In this document: positions 19,036 through 28,802 of the stretch, piece after piece
Position numbering within the stretch: the stretch's first letter is position 1
How the letters are laid out: each line of letters opens with the position of its first letter
Assembly (NCBI RefSeq): GCF_022655595.1
Contig: NZ_CP093379.1
Coordinates: 351,001 to 415,000 of the forward strand
From: Ignatzschineria rhizosphaerae
GTDB taxonomy: Bacteria > Pseudomonadota > Gammaproteobacteria > Cardiobacteriales > Wohlfahrtiimonadaceae
Direction: 5' to 3'
DNA: 64,000 nt
Position numbers and translations under genes: made by a program
Notes under the pieces: generated by a model
What the model was told of the DNA's origin: nothing
What the model saw: only the letters and a program-made list of their open reading frames with translations
Database searches by the model: none

Positions 19036-21885
19036 CTAGTGTGTCAGGTTACTTTCATTATCACCTTCATCAATCACCTCATTTCCATCCTCTTTACTAA
19101 TTGGCGCGGGAATAAGGTCATCACGTTTAAGACCTAAAACAAATGCCCCAGCTGCTGCAATAAAGATCGATGAATAGGTCGCAACGACGATACCAATTAA
19201 CATAATGAGCGAGAATGAGTGAATCACTTGACCACCAAAGATATAGAGTGCAAGCACCGCTAAGAAGGTAGTGAGCGACGTCATAATCGTTCTTGATAAT
19301 GTTTGGTTGATAGAAGCGTTGATAATCTGCTTAGGAGTACTTGTGCGATCAAGTCTGAAGTTCTCACGAATGCGGTCAAGGATTACAACGGTATCGTTTA
19401 CAGAGTAACCGATAACGGCCAGAATCGCTGCTAGTGACGTTAAGTCAAACTCAAGTCCAAGAATTGAGAAGGCTGCGACCACAAAGAGTCCATCATGCAC
19501 AGTTGATAAGATGGTCCCCATGGCTAGTTTCCATTCAAATCTAAACCAGATATAGACCAGAATTAAGAAGATCGCAAGGGCAGAAGCCATTACCCCATCA
19601 GATACTAACTCACTCCCTACTTTTGCCCCAATATAGTCGATTTTTTGAATCGTCATAGGATTGTCAGGAAGTGTTAAAGCGGCTGTGAGTGTATCTGTGA
19701 CCGTTGTTGACTCTTCTAAATCTGAGGTTGTCGGAATGTTGATTAGAACATTTCGTGCTGAGCCAAAGTGTTGCGCAACAACAGATTCAAAACCTTCCGC
19801 TTCTAATCTATCACGAACGGTATCGATATCGACTGGGGATTGATACACCGCTTCAATTTCAGTACCGCCTGTAAAGTCTAGACCTAATTTAAAGCCTTTT
19901 GTAACAGAGATGCCAATTGCAAGTATGGAAACAACAACACAAGCGCCGATCCAGAATTTTGCATATTTCATGAAGTTGTAGGTTGTCTCGCCTGAGAATA
20001 TTTTAAGGCGCTCACGACCACCGACTGAAAGTCTTTTCACAGTACGTCGACCGCCATAAAGAAGGTTGATAATCGCACGGTTAAAATAGACTGCAGTAAA
20101 TACAGAAGTGATAATCCCTACAGAAAGGGTTACGGCAAAGCCTTTGATAGGACCAGACCCGATAAAGAAGAGCGCTACAGCTGAGAAAAGACTTGTAAGG
20201 TTTGCATCCATGATTGTCCCGAATGCTTTACCAAATCCATTATTAATCGCTTGTTGCGGGGTGCTACCTTTGCGTAAGTCTTCCCGTATCCGCTCATTAA
20301 TAAGTACGTTAGCGTCAACACTCATTCCAAGTGAGAGGACAATACCGGCAATTCCAGGAAGCGTTAAAGTTGCTTGTAAAAGTGATAAAACAGCTAATAC
20401 TAAAATCAGGTTTGCAAAGAGGGCAACGTTTGCCACCATTCCAAATCCGCGATAACGAAAGACCATGAATACCATGACCATCAATAAGCCGTACATCGCA
20501 GCATCAACCCCACGCTGAACGTTCTCTTTACCAGCACTTGGTCCAATTGTTCGCTCTTCAATAATATGAATAGGTGCAGCAAGTGCCCCTGAACTTAAGG
20601 TAATTGCAAGATTGTTAGCTTCTTGTAGTGAGTTAATACCTGAGATTGAGAAGTTAGAGAAAAGTTGTTGCTGAATTGTGGCAACGTTTGCAATCTCTTC
20701 TGTGGTGATACTTTTACGAATCTCATTACCATCTTTATCAAAAGTGGTTTGGAGTTTGTTTTCAATGAAAACGGTTGCCATCGGTTTTTTAACGTTGGCT
20801 TTAGTACCTTCAGCAAAGCGATCAGCCCCTTTTGAGTCAAGGGTGATGTAAACTTCTGGAAGGTTTGTTTCAGGGTTTAAACCTGCAGTGGCTTTAACAA
20901 TTGATTCCCCTGTTAAAATCACCTGGCGTTTTAAAAGGTATGGAACACCCTCACGCGTTTGGTAGAGTTTTGTTCCTAGTGGCGCACGACCTGTTTGGAG
21001 CGCACGTTGTGCTTCTGTTGCTGAGCGATCATCTACAATACGAAACTCAAGTGTTGCCGTTGTTCCTAGAATCTCTTTTGCACGAGTTGTATCTTGAATG
21101 CCCGGAAGCTGAACAACAATACGATCAAGCCCTTGTTGTTGGATGATTGGTTCTGCAACCCCAAGTTCGTTAACACGATTACGAAGCGTTGCGATGTTTT
21201 GAACTACGGCACTGGCTTTACGCTCATTAATCTCTTTATTGCTGATATTAGCAGTTAGGCGATTACCTGTTGTGTCAAAGCTTAGCTCCATAAAGGATTG
21301 GTTGTTTGCAAGAAGTGTTCTTGCACGATTCGCCTCATTAGCATTCGCAAAAGCAGCAGTAATCGTTTGCGCATCAGTCACTTCGATAAGTGGCGTTAAG
21401 CCTTTCTCAGTTAAGTTTGCGCGGATACTTTCGGCATAGGTGTTAGTGAGCTGATTAATCAGCCCATCCATGTCGATTTCTAATAAAAAGTGAACTCCAC
21501 CACGAAGGTCAAGTCCTAAATACATTGGTTGTAACCCAAGGCCTGAGAGCCAATTTGGCATATCTGGAGCAAGGTTTAAAGCTGTGAGATATTGATCTTG
21601 TAATACACCATCAAGAAGATCTTTAGCTTTCAGCTGCTCTTCAGTATCTTTGAAACGAATCAGAAGTTGGTCTTCACCTTCTTCAATGCGTTTAACATCA
21701 AAGTTATTTTTCTTGAGAACAGAATCAACTTGTTCAACCAAAGCTTGGTTGATTTGAGTATCTCTTGTGGGGGAGATCTGAATAGAAGGGTCTTCACCAA
21801 ATAAGTTTGGGAGAGCCAATATCGTACAGAGAACAATGACCCCAAAAATCAGAATGTTTTTCCAAAGTGGATAGCGATTTAGCAT
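19036..21885 (-). CDS. secDF: Fused protein-export membrane protein SecD-SecF
   Basis: Inner-membrane proton-driven partner of SecYEG that pulls proteins into the periplasm. This single 949-aa frame joins both subunits. Residues 1-615 are SecD: TM1, the YLGLDLRGGVHFLLE motif, the large periplasmic P1 domain, and five TM segments with SLGMSVDANVLINERIRED. Residues about 616-949 are SecF: KLGLDFTGGTEIEAVY and the TM region with VIGYSVNDTVVILDRIRENFR. The join is the short basic stretch GGRRTVKRLSVGGRERLK. The lengths equal E. coli SecD (615) plus SecF (323), so this looks like a simple in-frame fusion of neighbouring genes. Separate genes are usual in Gammaproteobacteria. yajC lies 91 bases upstream, as expected. 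Confidence 0.95.
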   Translation of the reverse strand: MLNRYPLWKNILIFGVIVLCTILALPNLFGEDPSIQISPTRDTQINQALVEQVDSVLKKNNFDVKRIEEGEDQLLIRFKDTEEQLKAKDLLDGVLQDQYLTALNLAPDMPNWLSGLGLQPMYLGLDLRGGVHFLLEIDMDGLINQLTNTYAESIRANLTEKGLTPLIEVTDAQTITAAFANANEANRARTLLANNQSFMELSFDTTGNRLTANISNKEINERKASAVVQNIATLRNRVNELGVAEPIIQQQGLDRIVVQLPGIQDTTRAKEILGTTATLEFRIVDDRSATEAQRALQTGRAPLGTKLYQTREGVPYLLKRQVILTGESIVKATAGLNPETNLPEVYITLDSKGADRFAEGTKANVKKPMATVFIENKLQTTFDKDGNEIRKSITTEEIANVATIQQQLFSNFSISGINSLQEANNLAITLSSGALAAPIHIIEERTIGPSAGKENVQRGVDAAMYGLLMVMVFMVFRYRGFGMVANVALFANLILVLAVLSLLQATLTLPGIAGIVLSLGMSVDANVLINERIREDLRKGSTPQQAINNGFGKAFGTIMDANLTSLFSAVALFFIGSGPIKGFAVTLSVGIITSVFTAVYFNRAIINLLYGGRRTVKRLSVGGRERLKIFSGETTYNFMKYAKFWIGACVVVSILAIGISVTKGFKLGLDFTGGTEIEAVYQSPVDIDTVRDRLEAEGFESVVAQHFGSARNVLINIPTTSDLEESTTVTDTLTAALTLPDNPMTIQKIDYIGAKVGSELVSDGVMASALAIFLILVYIWFRFEWKLAMGTILSTVHDGLFVVAAFSILGLEFDLTSLAAILAVIGYSVNDTVVILDRIRENFRLDRTSTPKQIINASINQTLSRTIMTSLTTFLAVLALYIFGGQVIHSFSLIMLIGIVVATYSSIFIAAAGAFVLGLKRDDLIPAPISKEDGNEVIDEGDNESNLTH

Positions 21886-21976
21886 AATTACTGGGTTACT
21901 TTTTATCTAAGTGAATCAAATATACCGGTACCTCTATTAGAGGCCCGGCATCCAGAAAGGGCAGTGCTAAATAATA

Positions 21977-22357
21977 TTAGTCTGCTTTTTCTGTTTTTTC
22001 AGAAGTCGCATCAAGTTTCTCTTTATAAGTACCTTTTGGTAAAAGAGAGTTAATCGCTTGGCGCTGAGCTTTGATTACAACGTTAGGAGCGATTTCTGCA
22101 CTCACATAGTTTTCATCTAATGCTCTGATTCTTGCTACAAAGCCTGAGCTTAAAAGGATCTCGTCACCCACTTTAAGTGAGCCGATAAGATCACGATGAG
22201 CTTTTGCTCTTTTTTGTTGCGGGCGAATCATTAAGAAATACATTACAACGAACATACCACCAAAAAGAATTAAGGTAGGGACGATGCTTTGTTGTTCTTG
22301 CTGTGCAAATGCCGGTGAAACTAATAAGGCAGATAAAGCAAACATTAAACGCTTCAT
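21977..22357 (-). CDS. yajC: Preprotein translocase subunit YajC
   Basis: Small inner-membrane protein that joins SecDF in the accessory Sec complex. It has 126 aa. The N-terminal region (MKRLMFALSALLVSPAFAQ) looks like a signal peptide, followed by the single TM segment VPTLILFGGMFVVMYFLMI and the family motif RPQQKRAKAHRDLIGSLKVG. The cytosolic domain (about 55-110) is the usual small beta-rich fold. It is first in the yajC-secDF unit. The common upstream partners tgt and queA are absent here. Confidence 0.95.
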   Translation of the reverse strand: MKRLMFALSALLVSPAFAQQEQQSIVPTLILFGGMFVVMYFLMIRPQQKRAKAHRDLIGSLKVGDEILLSSGFVARIRALDENYVSAEIAPNVVIKAQRQAINSLLPKGTYKEKLDATSEKTEKAD

Positions 22358-22881
22358 AAATGCTCCATAAAAATTAAGTTAAAAAATTGAATTAATAGCC
22401 GATCATTCTAGCATTATATTTTTGACGATACCTAAAAGTTCCTGTACTTCATCTGAAGTTGTATAGAATTTGTCGCAATAGTTTGATTGCTTATTATTTT
22501 TTGAATAAGAATCCTTTTTTATAAACATTTTGTGATCATCATTTTAGGAATAGCTCATTACTAGATGAGGCTTAAAGATCTCAATTTCAAGAGATTGTTT
22601 TTGATATTTATCATCTATTAGTAGTATCTCTAAAGGATGACAATAAACGATTAAATGTAAAAAAAATTGAATATTATGCTGAAGTTTGTCGTGCTTATTA
22701 AAAATGCCTTAAATATTAATAGTTTAAGTTTTGAGGCGATATTTGAAATATAAGGGATTAAGAGTGGTAATTTTAAAGGTAGTGAGGAAAGGATGGGAAA
22801 TAAGGTATTAAAAAAATCCCGTAAAGTAGAGATCTTTACGGGATTTTAATGTTACCAAGTGATTGATTAAATCATTGCTAG
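22358..22881. other. Intergenic region between tkt and yajC
   Basis: 524 bases without a gene that I can support. Apart from the tkt terminator it is AT-rich with short imperfect inverted repeats, for example ATCTCaatttcaaGAGAT near 22580. The yajC promoter must lie near 22360-22500, but I cannot define it. No copy of the interspersed repeat is recognisable here. Confidence 0.5.
22811..22848. terminator. tkt terminator
   Basis: Perfect 14-bp stem AAAATCCCGTAAAG / CTTTACGGGATTTT, flanked by an A run that reads as a T run on the minus strand, about 35 bases past the tkt stop. Confidence 0.85.
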
Positions 22882-24849
22882 TTATTTTGCTAATAAAGCT
22901 TGAGCGTGTTGAATAACATTATCAACGGTGAAGCCAAAGTGTTCAAAGAGTTGATTTGCCGGAGCTGATGCGCCAAATGTATTGATACCTACAACATCGT
23001 CAGCAAATTCATACCAACCACGTGTTACGCCAGCTTCAATCGCTAGGCGTTTAGTATTTCCTAAAACGGCTGCTTTATAAGCGCTATCTTGTGCTCTAAA
23101 GAGCTCTACACATGGCATTGAAACAACGCGAGCGTTTAGCTCTTTAGCTGCATTCATGGCAAGTTCTACTTCAGAGCCTGTTGCAATTAATGTGATATCG
23201 GCATCAGAATTTTCAAGGAGGACGTATCCACCTTTAATGACGTTATCAAGCGTTTTTGCATCACGAGTTTGGTGTGGAAGGTTTTGTCTTGAAAGCGCAA
23301 GAAGCGTTGGGTTGTCTTCTGCTTGTAAACCATGACCCCATGCAACTAATGTCTCAACGGCATCGCAAGGTCTCCAAACGTTTAAGTTAGGAATTAAGCG
23401 AAGAGATTCAACGTGCTCAATAGGTTGGTGGGTTGGGCCATCTTCTCCAAGACCGATAGAATCGTGTGTCATGACATATACTACACGTTGCTCCATGAGT
23501 GCACTCATACGGATGGCATTACGCGCATAGTCTGAGAAGACTAAGAACGTTGCACCATAAGGGATGAATCCACCATAAAGCGCAAGGCCATTCATAATGG
23601 CAGACATACCAAATTCACGAACACCAAAGCGGATATAGTTACCTTTACCCGTTGCGATATCTAAATCACGGCTACCTTTGAAGAAGGTATTATTTGATGG
23701 TGTTAAGTCCGCAGATCCGCCTACGATTTCAGCAAGGTTTGTCGCAAGAAGGTCAAGCGCATTTTTACTAGCAACGCGTGTTGCGATGTTGTCTGCTTTC
23801 TCGTTAACACTGTTGAGTGCTGCTTTAAAGGTTTCATCAAAATCGTGAGGAAGCTCACCACCAATGCGGCGTAAGAATTCATCTGCTTTTTCTGGGTTTG
23901 CAGCTACATAGCTTTCGAAAAGTTGATTCCATTCTTCTTCTCTAGCATCGCCTGCTTCACGAGCATCCCATGCTGCGTAAATATCTTTTGGAACTTCAAA
24001 TGGGCCAAAATTCCAGCCAAGGCTTGCTTTCGTTGCGGCAATCTCTTCAAGACCTAATGGTGAGCCATGCGTTGATTCAGAGCCTTCCTTGTTAGGAGAG
24101 CCTTTACCAATCAAGGTTCTACAGATAATAAGTGTTGGTTTATCTGATTTTTTCGCTTCTTTAATGGCAGCATCAACGGCTTTAATGCTATGTCCGTCGA
24201 TTTGACCGATCACATTCCAGCCATAGGCTTCAAAGCGCTGTTTAGTATTATCTGTAAACCAGCCGCTTGTATCCCCATCAATTGAGATACCATTATCATC
24301 ATAAAGTGCGATGAGCTTATTGAGCTTTAAGGTTCCCGCAAGTGAACAAGCTTCGTGAGAAACACCTTCCATCATACAGCCATCACCTAAGAATGCGTAT
24401 GTGTAGTGATCGACGATTTTGTGTTCATCCGTGTTATAAGTTCCTGCCATCATCTTTTCAGCAAGGGCAAAACCAACAGCATTGGCAATACCTTGTCCAA
24501 GAGGGCCTGTAGTTGTCTCAATTCCATCTGCAAAACCATATTCAGGGTGACCTGCAGTTTTAGCATTTAATTGACGAAAATCTTTCAAATCATCGATTGA
24601 TACAGCATAACCTGTCAGATGAAGAAGAGAGTAGAGAATCATTGATGCGTGACCGTTTGAAAGGACAAAACGATCACGGTTAATCCAATGTGGATTGTTA
24701 GGATTATGTGAGAGGTTTAAGCCCCAAAGCGCAGTTGCCATCTCAGCCATACCCATTGGTGCGCCAGGGTGACCTGAATTTGCTTTTTGAACAGCGTCCA
24801 TGCTGAGCGCGCGAATAGCGTTTGCGCATTGTTCGTTCATCTTCGACAT
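22882..24849 (-). CDS. tkt: Transketolase
   Basis: Thiamine-diphosphate enzyme of the non-oxidative pentose phosphate pathway that moves two-carbon units between sugar phosphates. 655 aa, normal for bacterial Tkt. The ThDP motif runs from [13 protein letters not shown] to [14 protein letters not shown]. The N-terminal [14 protein letters not shown] and the later [17 protein letters not shown] (active-site His) are typical. The start ATG is near a run of A and T with a weak ribosome site. Divergent from pyrG, with 211 bases between. The partner transaldolase is at 44828, far away, so the two enzymes are not co-transcribed. Confidence 0.97.
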   Translation of the reverse strand: MSKMNEQCANAIRALSMDAVQKANSGHPGAPMGMAEMATALWGLNLSHNPNNPHWINRDRFVLSNGHASMILYSLLHLTGYAVSIDDLKDFRQLNAKTAGHPEYGFADGIETTTGPLGQGIANAVGFALAEKMMAGTYNTDEHKIVDHYTYAFLGDGCMMEGVSHEACSLAGTLKLNKLIALYDDNGISIDGDTSGWFTDNTKQRFEAYGWNVIGQIDGHSIKAVDAAIKEAKKSDKPTLIICRTLIGKGSPNKEGSESTHGSPLGLEEIAATKASLGWNFGPFEVPKDIYAAWDAREAGDAREEEWNQLFESYVAANPEKADEFLRRIGGELPHDFDETFKAALNSVNEKADNIATRVASKNALDLLATNLAEIVGGSADLTPSNNTFFKGSRDLDIATGKGNYIRFGVREFGMSAIMNGLALYGGFIPYGATFLVFSDYARNAIRMSALMEQRVVYVMTHDSIGLGEDGPTHQPIEHVESLRLIPNLNVWRPCDAVETLVAWGHGLQAEDNPTLLALSRQNLPHQTRDAKTLDNVIKGGYVLLENSDADITLIATGSEVELAMNAAKELNARVVSMPCVELFRAQDSAYKAAVLGNTKRLAIEAGVTRGWYEFADDVVGINTFGASAPANQLFEHFGFTVDNVIQHAQALLAK

Positions 24850-25060
24850 AACTAAATTTAACCTTTAAATTAGCACTAAGAAATAGGAGGCTTAATTATA
24901 CTCAATCTTGTCACAAAAAGCTCGCTTCGTTCGTCGGATTCTCAGTCAAAAATTTAGCGATTTAAAAAATGAATTTTAATTCTTATCGAAATTTTTTGTG
25001 AAATATATTAAAATGTCTTCCCTGATAGACTTTTTATTCACATAAATTCAGGGTGGGTTC

Positions 25061-26686
25061 ATGACACATTTTATATTTGTCACAGGTGGCGTAGTTTCAT
25101 CTTTAGGCAAGGGTATCGCAGCGGCTTCTTTAGGTGCGATTTTAGAGGCAAGAGGCCTCAAGGTTACAATGATGAAATTGGACCCTTATATTAACGTGGA
25201 CCCAGGGACAATGAGCCCATTCCAACATGGTGAAGTTTTTGTAACTGATGATGGTGCAGAAACAGACCTAGATTTAGGTCACTATGAGCGTTTTATTCGC
25301 ATGACTGCTAGTCGCCGTAATAGTGTTAGCGCCGGGCGTGTTTACAAAACTGTTATTGAGCGCGAGAGAGCAGGTGAATACCACGGTAACACTGTTCAAG
25401 TGATTCCACACATTACTAACGAAATTAAAGATCGTATTTATGGCGTGGCGCAAGGTGCTGATATTGCATTGATCGAAATTGGTGGTACTGTTGGTGATAT
25501 CGAATCTCTACCGTTTTTAGAAGCTATTCGCCAAATTAGAACAGAAGTTGGCCCTCGCCGTTCACTCTTTATGCATTTAACATTAGTGCCATTTTTAAGA
25601 GCGTCAGGGGAGCTTAAAACAAAACCAACACAACATTCAGTAAAAGAGCTTCGTTCAATTGGCATTCAACCAGATATCTTAATTTGCCGTACTGAAGAGC
25701 CTATTCCGCAAGAAGAGTGCCGTAAGATTGCGCTCTTTACTTCAGTGGTGGAAGAGGCGGTAATATCTTGTGTTGATTCAGATTCTATCTATAAAATTCC
25801 AGGAATCCTTCATTCACAAGGGTTAGATCGCATCGTACTTGAGCATTTTAATATGCAAGCAAAAGAAGCCGATCTTTCTGAGTGGGATCAGGTTTTAGAA
25901 AATATTACCTCTGCTGATAAAGTGGCAAATGTGATGATTGTTGGGAAATACACCGAATTAACAGACACTTACAAGTCTATTAATGAAGCGCTTTTCCATG
26001 CTGGCATTCAGACAAAAACAGAGATTAAACTGCATTATGTAGAAGCATCATCATTAGAGACGATGGATGATACGGCGCTTGCTGCAACATTTGCAGGAAT
26101 GGATGCGGTGTTGATTCCAGGTGGATTTGGTGAGCGTGGTATTGAAGGGAAGATTCGTGCGATTCAATATATTCGTGAGCATAAAATTCCTTTCCTAGGT
26201 TTATGTTTAGGGATGCAGTTAGCAGTTGTCGAGTATGCGCGTAATGTTTTAGGTTTAACGGGCGCTAATACGAGTGAAGTAGATCCAACCGTTGCTTATC
26301 CTGTTATTCAAATGCTTGATCCTCAGCGTGATAAAGAGACTGATGAGTTCCGTGGTTATATGACCGTGGGGGCACAACCTTCAACAGTGCTAAAAGATAC
26401 TAAAGTATTTGCCGCATATGGTAGAACAGATGTGAGCGAGCGTCATCGTCATCGTTATGGTGTGAATCTTGATTATGCAGATCAATTGCAAGATGGTAAT
26501 TTAATTATTTCAGGTCGCACAAATGACCGTAATTTAATTGAATTTATTGAGCTTAAAGAACACCCTTGGTTTGTAGGAACGCAAGCACATCCTGAGTTTA
26601 AATCAACGCCAAGAGATGGGCATCCGCTCTTTATTGCATTTATTAATGCAGCGAATGCTCAAAAAGCAGCTAGAACCGAAGCTTAA
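25061..26686 (+). CDS. pyrG: CTP synthase
   Basis: Makes CTP from UTP, ATP and glutamine, the last step of pyrimidine nucleotide synthesis. 541 aa, standard. The N-terminal synthetase domain opens with [20 protein letters not shown] and has [21 protein letters not shown]. The C-terminal class I glutamine amidotransferase domain carries the nucleophile Cys in [18 protein letters not shown] and the His-Glu pair in HPEFKSTP. The common neighbours kdsA and eno do not follow. A good terminator lies about 35 bases after the stop. Confidence 0.97.
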   Translation: MTHFIFVTGGVVSSLGKGIAAASLGAILEARGLKVTMMKLDPYINVDPGTMSPFQHGEVFVTDDGAETDLDLGHYERFIRMTASRRNSVSAGRVYKTVIERERAGEYHGNTVQVIPHITNEIKDRIYGVAQGADIALIEIGGTVGDIESLPFLEAIRQIRTEVGPRRSLFMHLTLVPFLRASGELKTKPTQHSVKELRSIGIQPDILICRTEEPIPQEECRKIALFTSVVEEAVISCVDSDSIYKIPGILHSQGLDRIVLEHFNMQAKEADLSEWDQVLENITSADKVANVMIVGKYTELTDTYKSINEALFHAGIQTKTEIKLHYVEASSLETMDDTALAATFAGMDAVLIPGGFGERGIEGKIRAIQYIREHKIPFLGLCLGMQLAVVEYARNVLGLTGANTSEVDPTVAYPVIQMLDPQRDKETDEFRGYMTVGAQPSTVLKDTKVFAAYGRTDVSERHRHRYGVNLDYADQLQDGNLIISGRTNDRNLIEFIELKEHPWFVGTQAHPEFKSTPRDGHPLFIAFINAANAQKAARTEA

Positions 26687-26720
26687 TTTTCAAGCTTAGA
26701 TTTAAAATATTAGATTAATA

Positions 26721-26757
26721 AAAATTCCCATAATATGATGTTGTGGGAATTTTTTAT
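26721..26757 (+). terminator. pyrG terminator
   Basis: Stem AAAATTCCCA / TGGGAATTTT with a short AT-rich loop and a T run, about 35 bases past the pyrG stop. Confidence 0.8.
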
Positions 26758-26819
26758 TTCTATAAGAAAGGGATGAATATTGGATGCTAAAGCCCTATTG
26801 ATGATTTTGGAGTGATGAG

Positions 26820-27197
26820 ATGCATTTTTTCAAGCGTTATTGGGTGTTTTTATTGATTATTGCCATTTTGTTATATTTTGTGATTTCATTATTAATGACA
26901 AGTATTGATCGGGGAATTACCAATATGTACGATGATTTGAGTATTCATTCATTAATGGTGACGATAGAGGAAATGGGAGTATTGATCCATTATGATTGGC
27001 TGGGACTCGATCGTTCAGATGCGTTTTTAAAAATGCATCAAATTATTGAAAGATATCCAGATTTATCACTCTTTATAAAAGAAGAGTCTACTCAACAGGT
27101 TTATTTTTCTGGAATGATGTTTTGTTTTGAAAATGATCGGGTTGTCGATGTTGTAACGAGCTTAGAATGTCCTTTATCTGACTTAAAGGTAAATTGA
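26820..27197 (+). CDS. Small membrane-anchored protein of unknown function
   Basis: A 125-aa protein I do not recognise. Residues 5-28 ([21 protein letters not shown]) form one strong TM segment behind a short basic N-terminus. About 95 residues follow, probably outside the cytoplasm, with an acidic and aromatic pattern and two Cys (in MMFCFEN and SLECPL) that could form a disulfide. Ribosome site GGAG lies 9 bases before the ATG. It sits between the pyrG terminator and trmL, with its stop 32 bases before the trmL ATG, so it probably shares a transcript with trmL. No conserved motif lets me assign a function. Composition and codon use look like the neighbours, so I take it as a real gene. Confidence 0.65.
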   Translation: MHFFKRYWVFLLIIAILLYFVISLLMTSIDRGITNMYDDLSIHSLMVTIEEMGVLIHYDWLGLDRSDAFLKMHQIIERYPDLSLFIKEESTQQVYFSGMMFCFENDRVVDVVTSLECPLSDLKVN

Positions 27198-27229
27198 GTC
27201 TTAAAATTTTAATTGGTAGAAGTAAAAAT

Positions 27230-27697
27230 ATGAATAAACAGTTATCGATCATTTTATACGAACCAGAAATTCCGCCTAATACTGGTAATATCATTCGTCT
27301 TTGCGCTAATAGTGGGGCGAAACTTCATTTAATTGAGCCGCTTGGATTTAACTTAGAAGAAAAAGCGCTTCGTAGAGCCGGACTTGATTACGCTGAGTGG
27401 GCAGATATGAATGTTTGGCCTAATTTACAAGCATGTTTAGAGGCCATAAAACCTCATAAGGTCTATGCGATGACCACAAAAGGGAGTCGAAATTTTTTTG
27501 AAGCTCAATTTGAAGAGAATGATGCACTGATTTTTGGCCCAGAAACAAGAGGGCTTCCTGAAGATTTTATCTTTGGTTTACCAGCTGAGCAGCGTCTTCG
27601 TTTACCGATGGTTGAAAATGCTGGTAGGAGTTTAAACCTTTCAAATTCGGTGGCGATTGCGGTATATGAAGCGTGGCGCCAATTTGAGTTTCAATAG
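27230..27697 (+). CDS. trmL: tRNA (cytidine/uridine-34-2'-O)-methyltransferase TrmL
   Basis: SPOUT-class methyltransferase that modifies the ribose at wobble position 34 of tRNA-Leu. The frame extends upstream to a TTG at 27194, but ATG 27230 is chosen. It gives 155 aa, close to E. coli TrmL (157), and the family start [20 protein letters not shown] follows at once. The SAM-binding knot is formed by [15 protein letters not shown] and [20 protein letters not shown]. The protein is probably co-transcribed with the small membrane protein before it. Confidence 0.93.
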   Translation: MNKQLSIILYEPEIPPNTGNIIRLCANSGAKLHLIEPLGFNLEEKALRRAGLDYAEWADMNVWPNLQACLEAIKPHKVYAMTTKGSRNFFEAQFEENDALIFGPETRGLPEDFIFGLPAEQRLRLPMVENAGRSLNLSNSVAIAVYEAWRQFEFQ

Positions 27698-27740
27698 TCT
27701 TTCAATGATATTAAAGCATCAGCATTAAAAGTGGGGAGCC

Positions 27741-27886
27741 GATTGGGTTTAAGAAACTGCTTTAAAAGTAAAGCCGGGAGGAATGTGAATCAAAGCAGTC
27801 TGCACGATGCCGGAGAGAGTGATTTTTTTGCATCTTAAACCGAGATTTCCACTCTGATTGAGTGGCTTTTAAAGCGATTTCATTAT
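27741..27886 (+). repeat. Intergenic repeat family, copy 2
   Basis: Starts GATTGGGTTTAAGAAACTGC, has the core CACGATGCCGGAGAGAGTGA, and ends GGCTTTTAAAGCGATTTCATTAT. The second internal core (GCGCCGGCAATCTGATT in other copies) is degenerate here. Lies between the converging trmL and SDR genes, followed by a 13-bp hairpin. Confidence 0.75.
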
Positions 27887-27944
27887 ATTAGAAGGTTCGT
27901 CAGGTGCTGATATTGCTGATAGATTATAGGTTATGATATATAAC

Positions 27945-27977
27945 ACCGAGAATCTAGGAAAAGTCTAGATTCTCGGT
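27945..27977. terminator. Strong hairpin between trmL and the SDR-like gene
   Basis: Perfect 13-bp stem ACCGAGAATCTAG / CTAGATTCTCGGT with a 7-base loop. T runs on both sides are weak, so it is terminator-like rather than a classical terminator. It lies 43 bases beyond the SDR stop. Confidence 0.6.
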
Positions 27978-28020
27978 ATTGACTAAATATTTCCTTTATC
28001 CTGTTAATAATCACGCTATT

Positions 28021-28671
28021 TTAAAGTGCTGCAATAGCGTGCGGGATATCTGTATCTCCATCTGTAAGTTCAATGATGATCTTTTTGATTTTAGGATGCT
28101 CGATGATTTGCGCTAAAGTTAGGGCGACATTTTCTCGAGAAACATCCCCATAAGCGATAGCAGGTCCTACGTTGATTTTTTTAGAACCATGATGATCGGT
28201 AAGGGTGCCGGGTCTTACGATTACCCAATCTAAAGTTGAGTGAGTAAGGTAAACGTCTGCGGCTTTTTTGATGCGCATATAGTTTTCAAAGCCTTCACCA
28301 AGCGCCTTATCTCGACCTGCTTCAGGAAAGGCTGAAACAAGAATAAAGCGTTTAATTCCTGCCTTTTCAGCCGCTTTAACCGAAAGCTCAAGCCCTTTAC
28401 CATCAATGGCATCAGTCATCTCCATGCCACCTTTTCCACCAGCTCCTGCTGAGAAAACAACAGTATCACTCCCTTTCATGAGTTCCGAGAGCTCTTGCGG
28501 TGTTAGTTCTAGGAGATTTCCTAAGATAGGTTTTGCTCCTAATGCTTGAAGCGCCTCTTTTTGAGAGGGGGTTCGATACATTGATTGTACTTGATGACCT
28601 CCCTTTGAAAGAGTGGTTGCCAATAAACGTGCAATTTGACCTGATCCTCCCACAATAAATACCTGTGACAT
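28021..28671 (-). CDS. NAD(P)-binding SDR-like oxidoreductase
   Basis: A 216-aa atypical short-chain dehydrogenase of the SDR5 (YwnB/HSCARG-like) type. The Rossmann loop is VGGSGQIAR at residues 7-15. Other marks are the GNLLELTPQEL region, DTVVFSAGAGGKGGM, FILVSAFPEAGR and VIVRPGTLTD. The usual YxxxK pair is only partly recognisable (YMRIKKAAD), so catalysis is not assured. Proteins of this group bind NADPH and some act as redox sensors or isomerases. It is single on the minus strand, with no partner suggesting a substrate. Confidence 0.8.
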   Translation of the reverse strand: MSQVFIVGGSGQIARLLATTLSKGGHQVQSMYRTPSQKEALQALGAKPILGNLLELTPQELSELMKGSDTVVFSAGAGGKGGMEMTDAIDGKGLELSVKAAEKAGIKRFILVSAFPEAGRDKALGEGFENYMRIKKAADVYLTHSTLDWVIVRPGTLTDHHGSKKINVGPAIAYGDVSRENVALTLAQIIEHPKIKKIIIELTDGDTDIPHAIAAL

Positions 28672-28802
28672 CTTAGGCTCCTTTTAATTGATCTAACATT
28701 ACTTTAGGGTAGCACATCTTGTGGAGAATTTAACTCTAGGGTGTTGATGTGGTTGTTAAGATCTTTAAAGTCGGATTGTTTGTGGGGTGGTAATTGGGGG
28801 CT

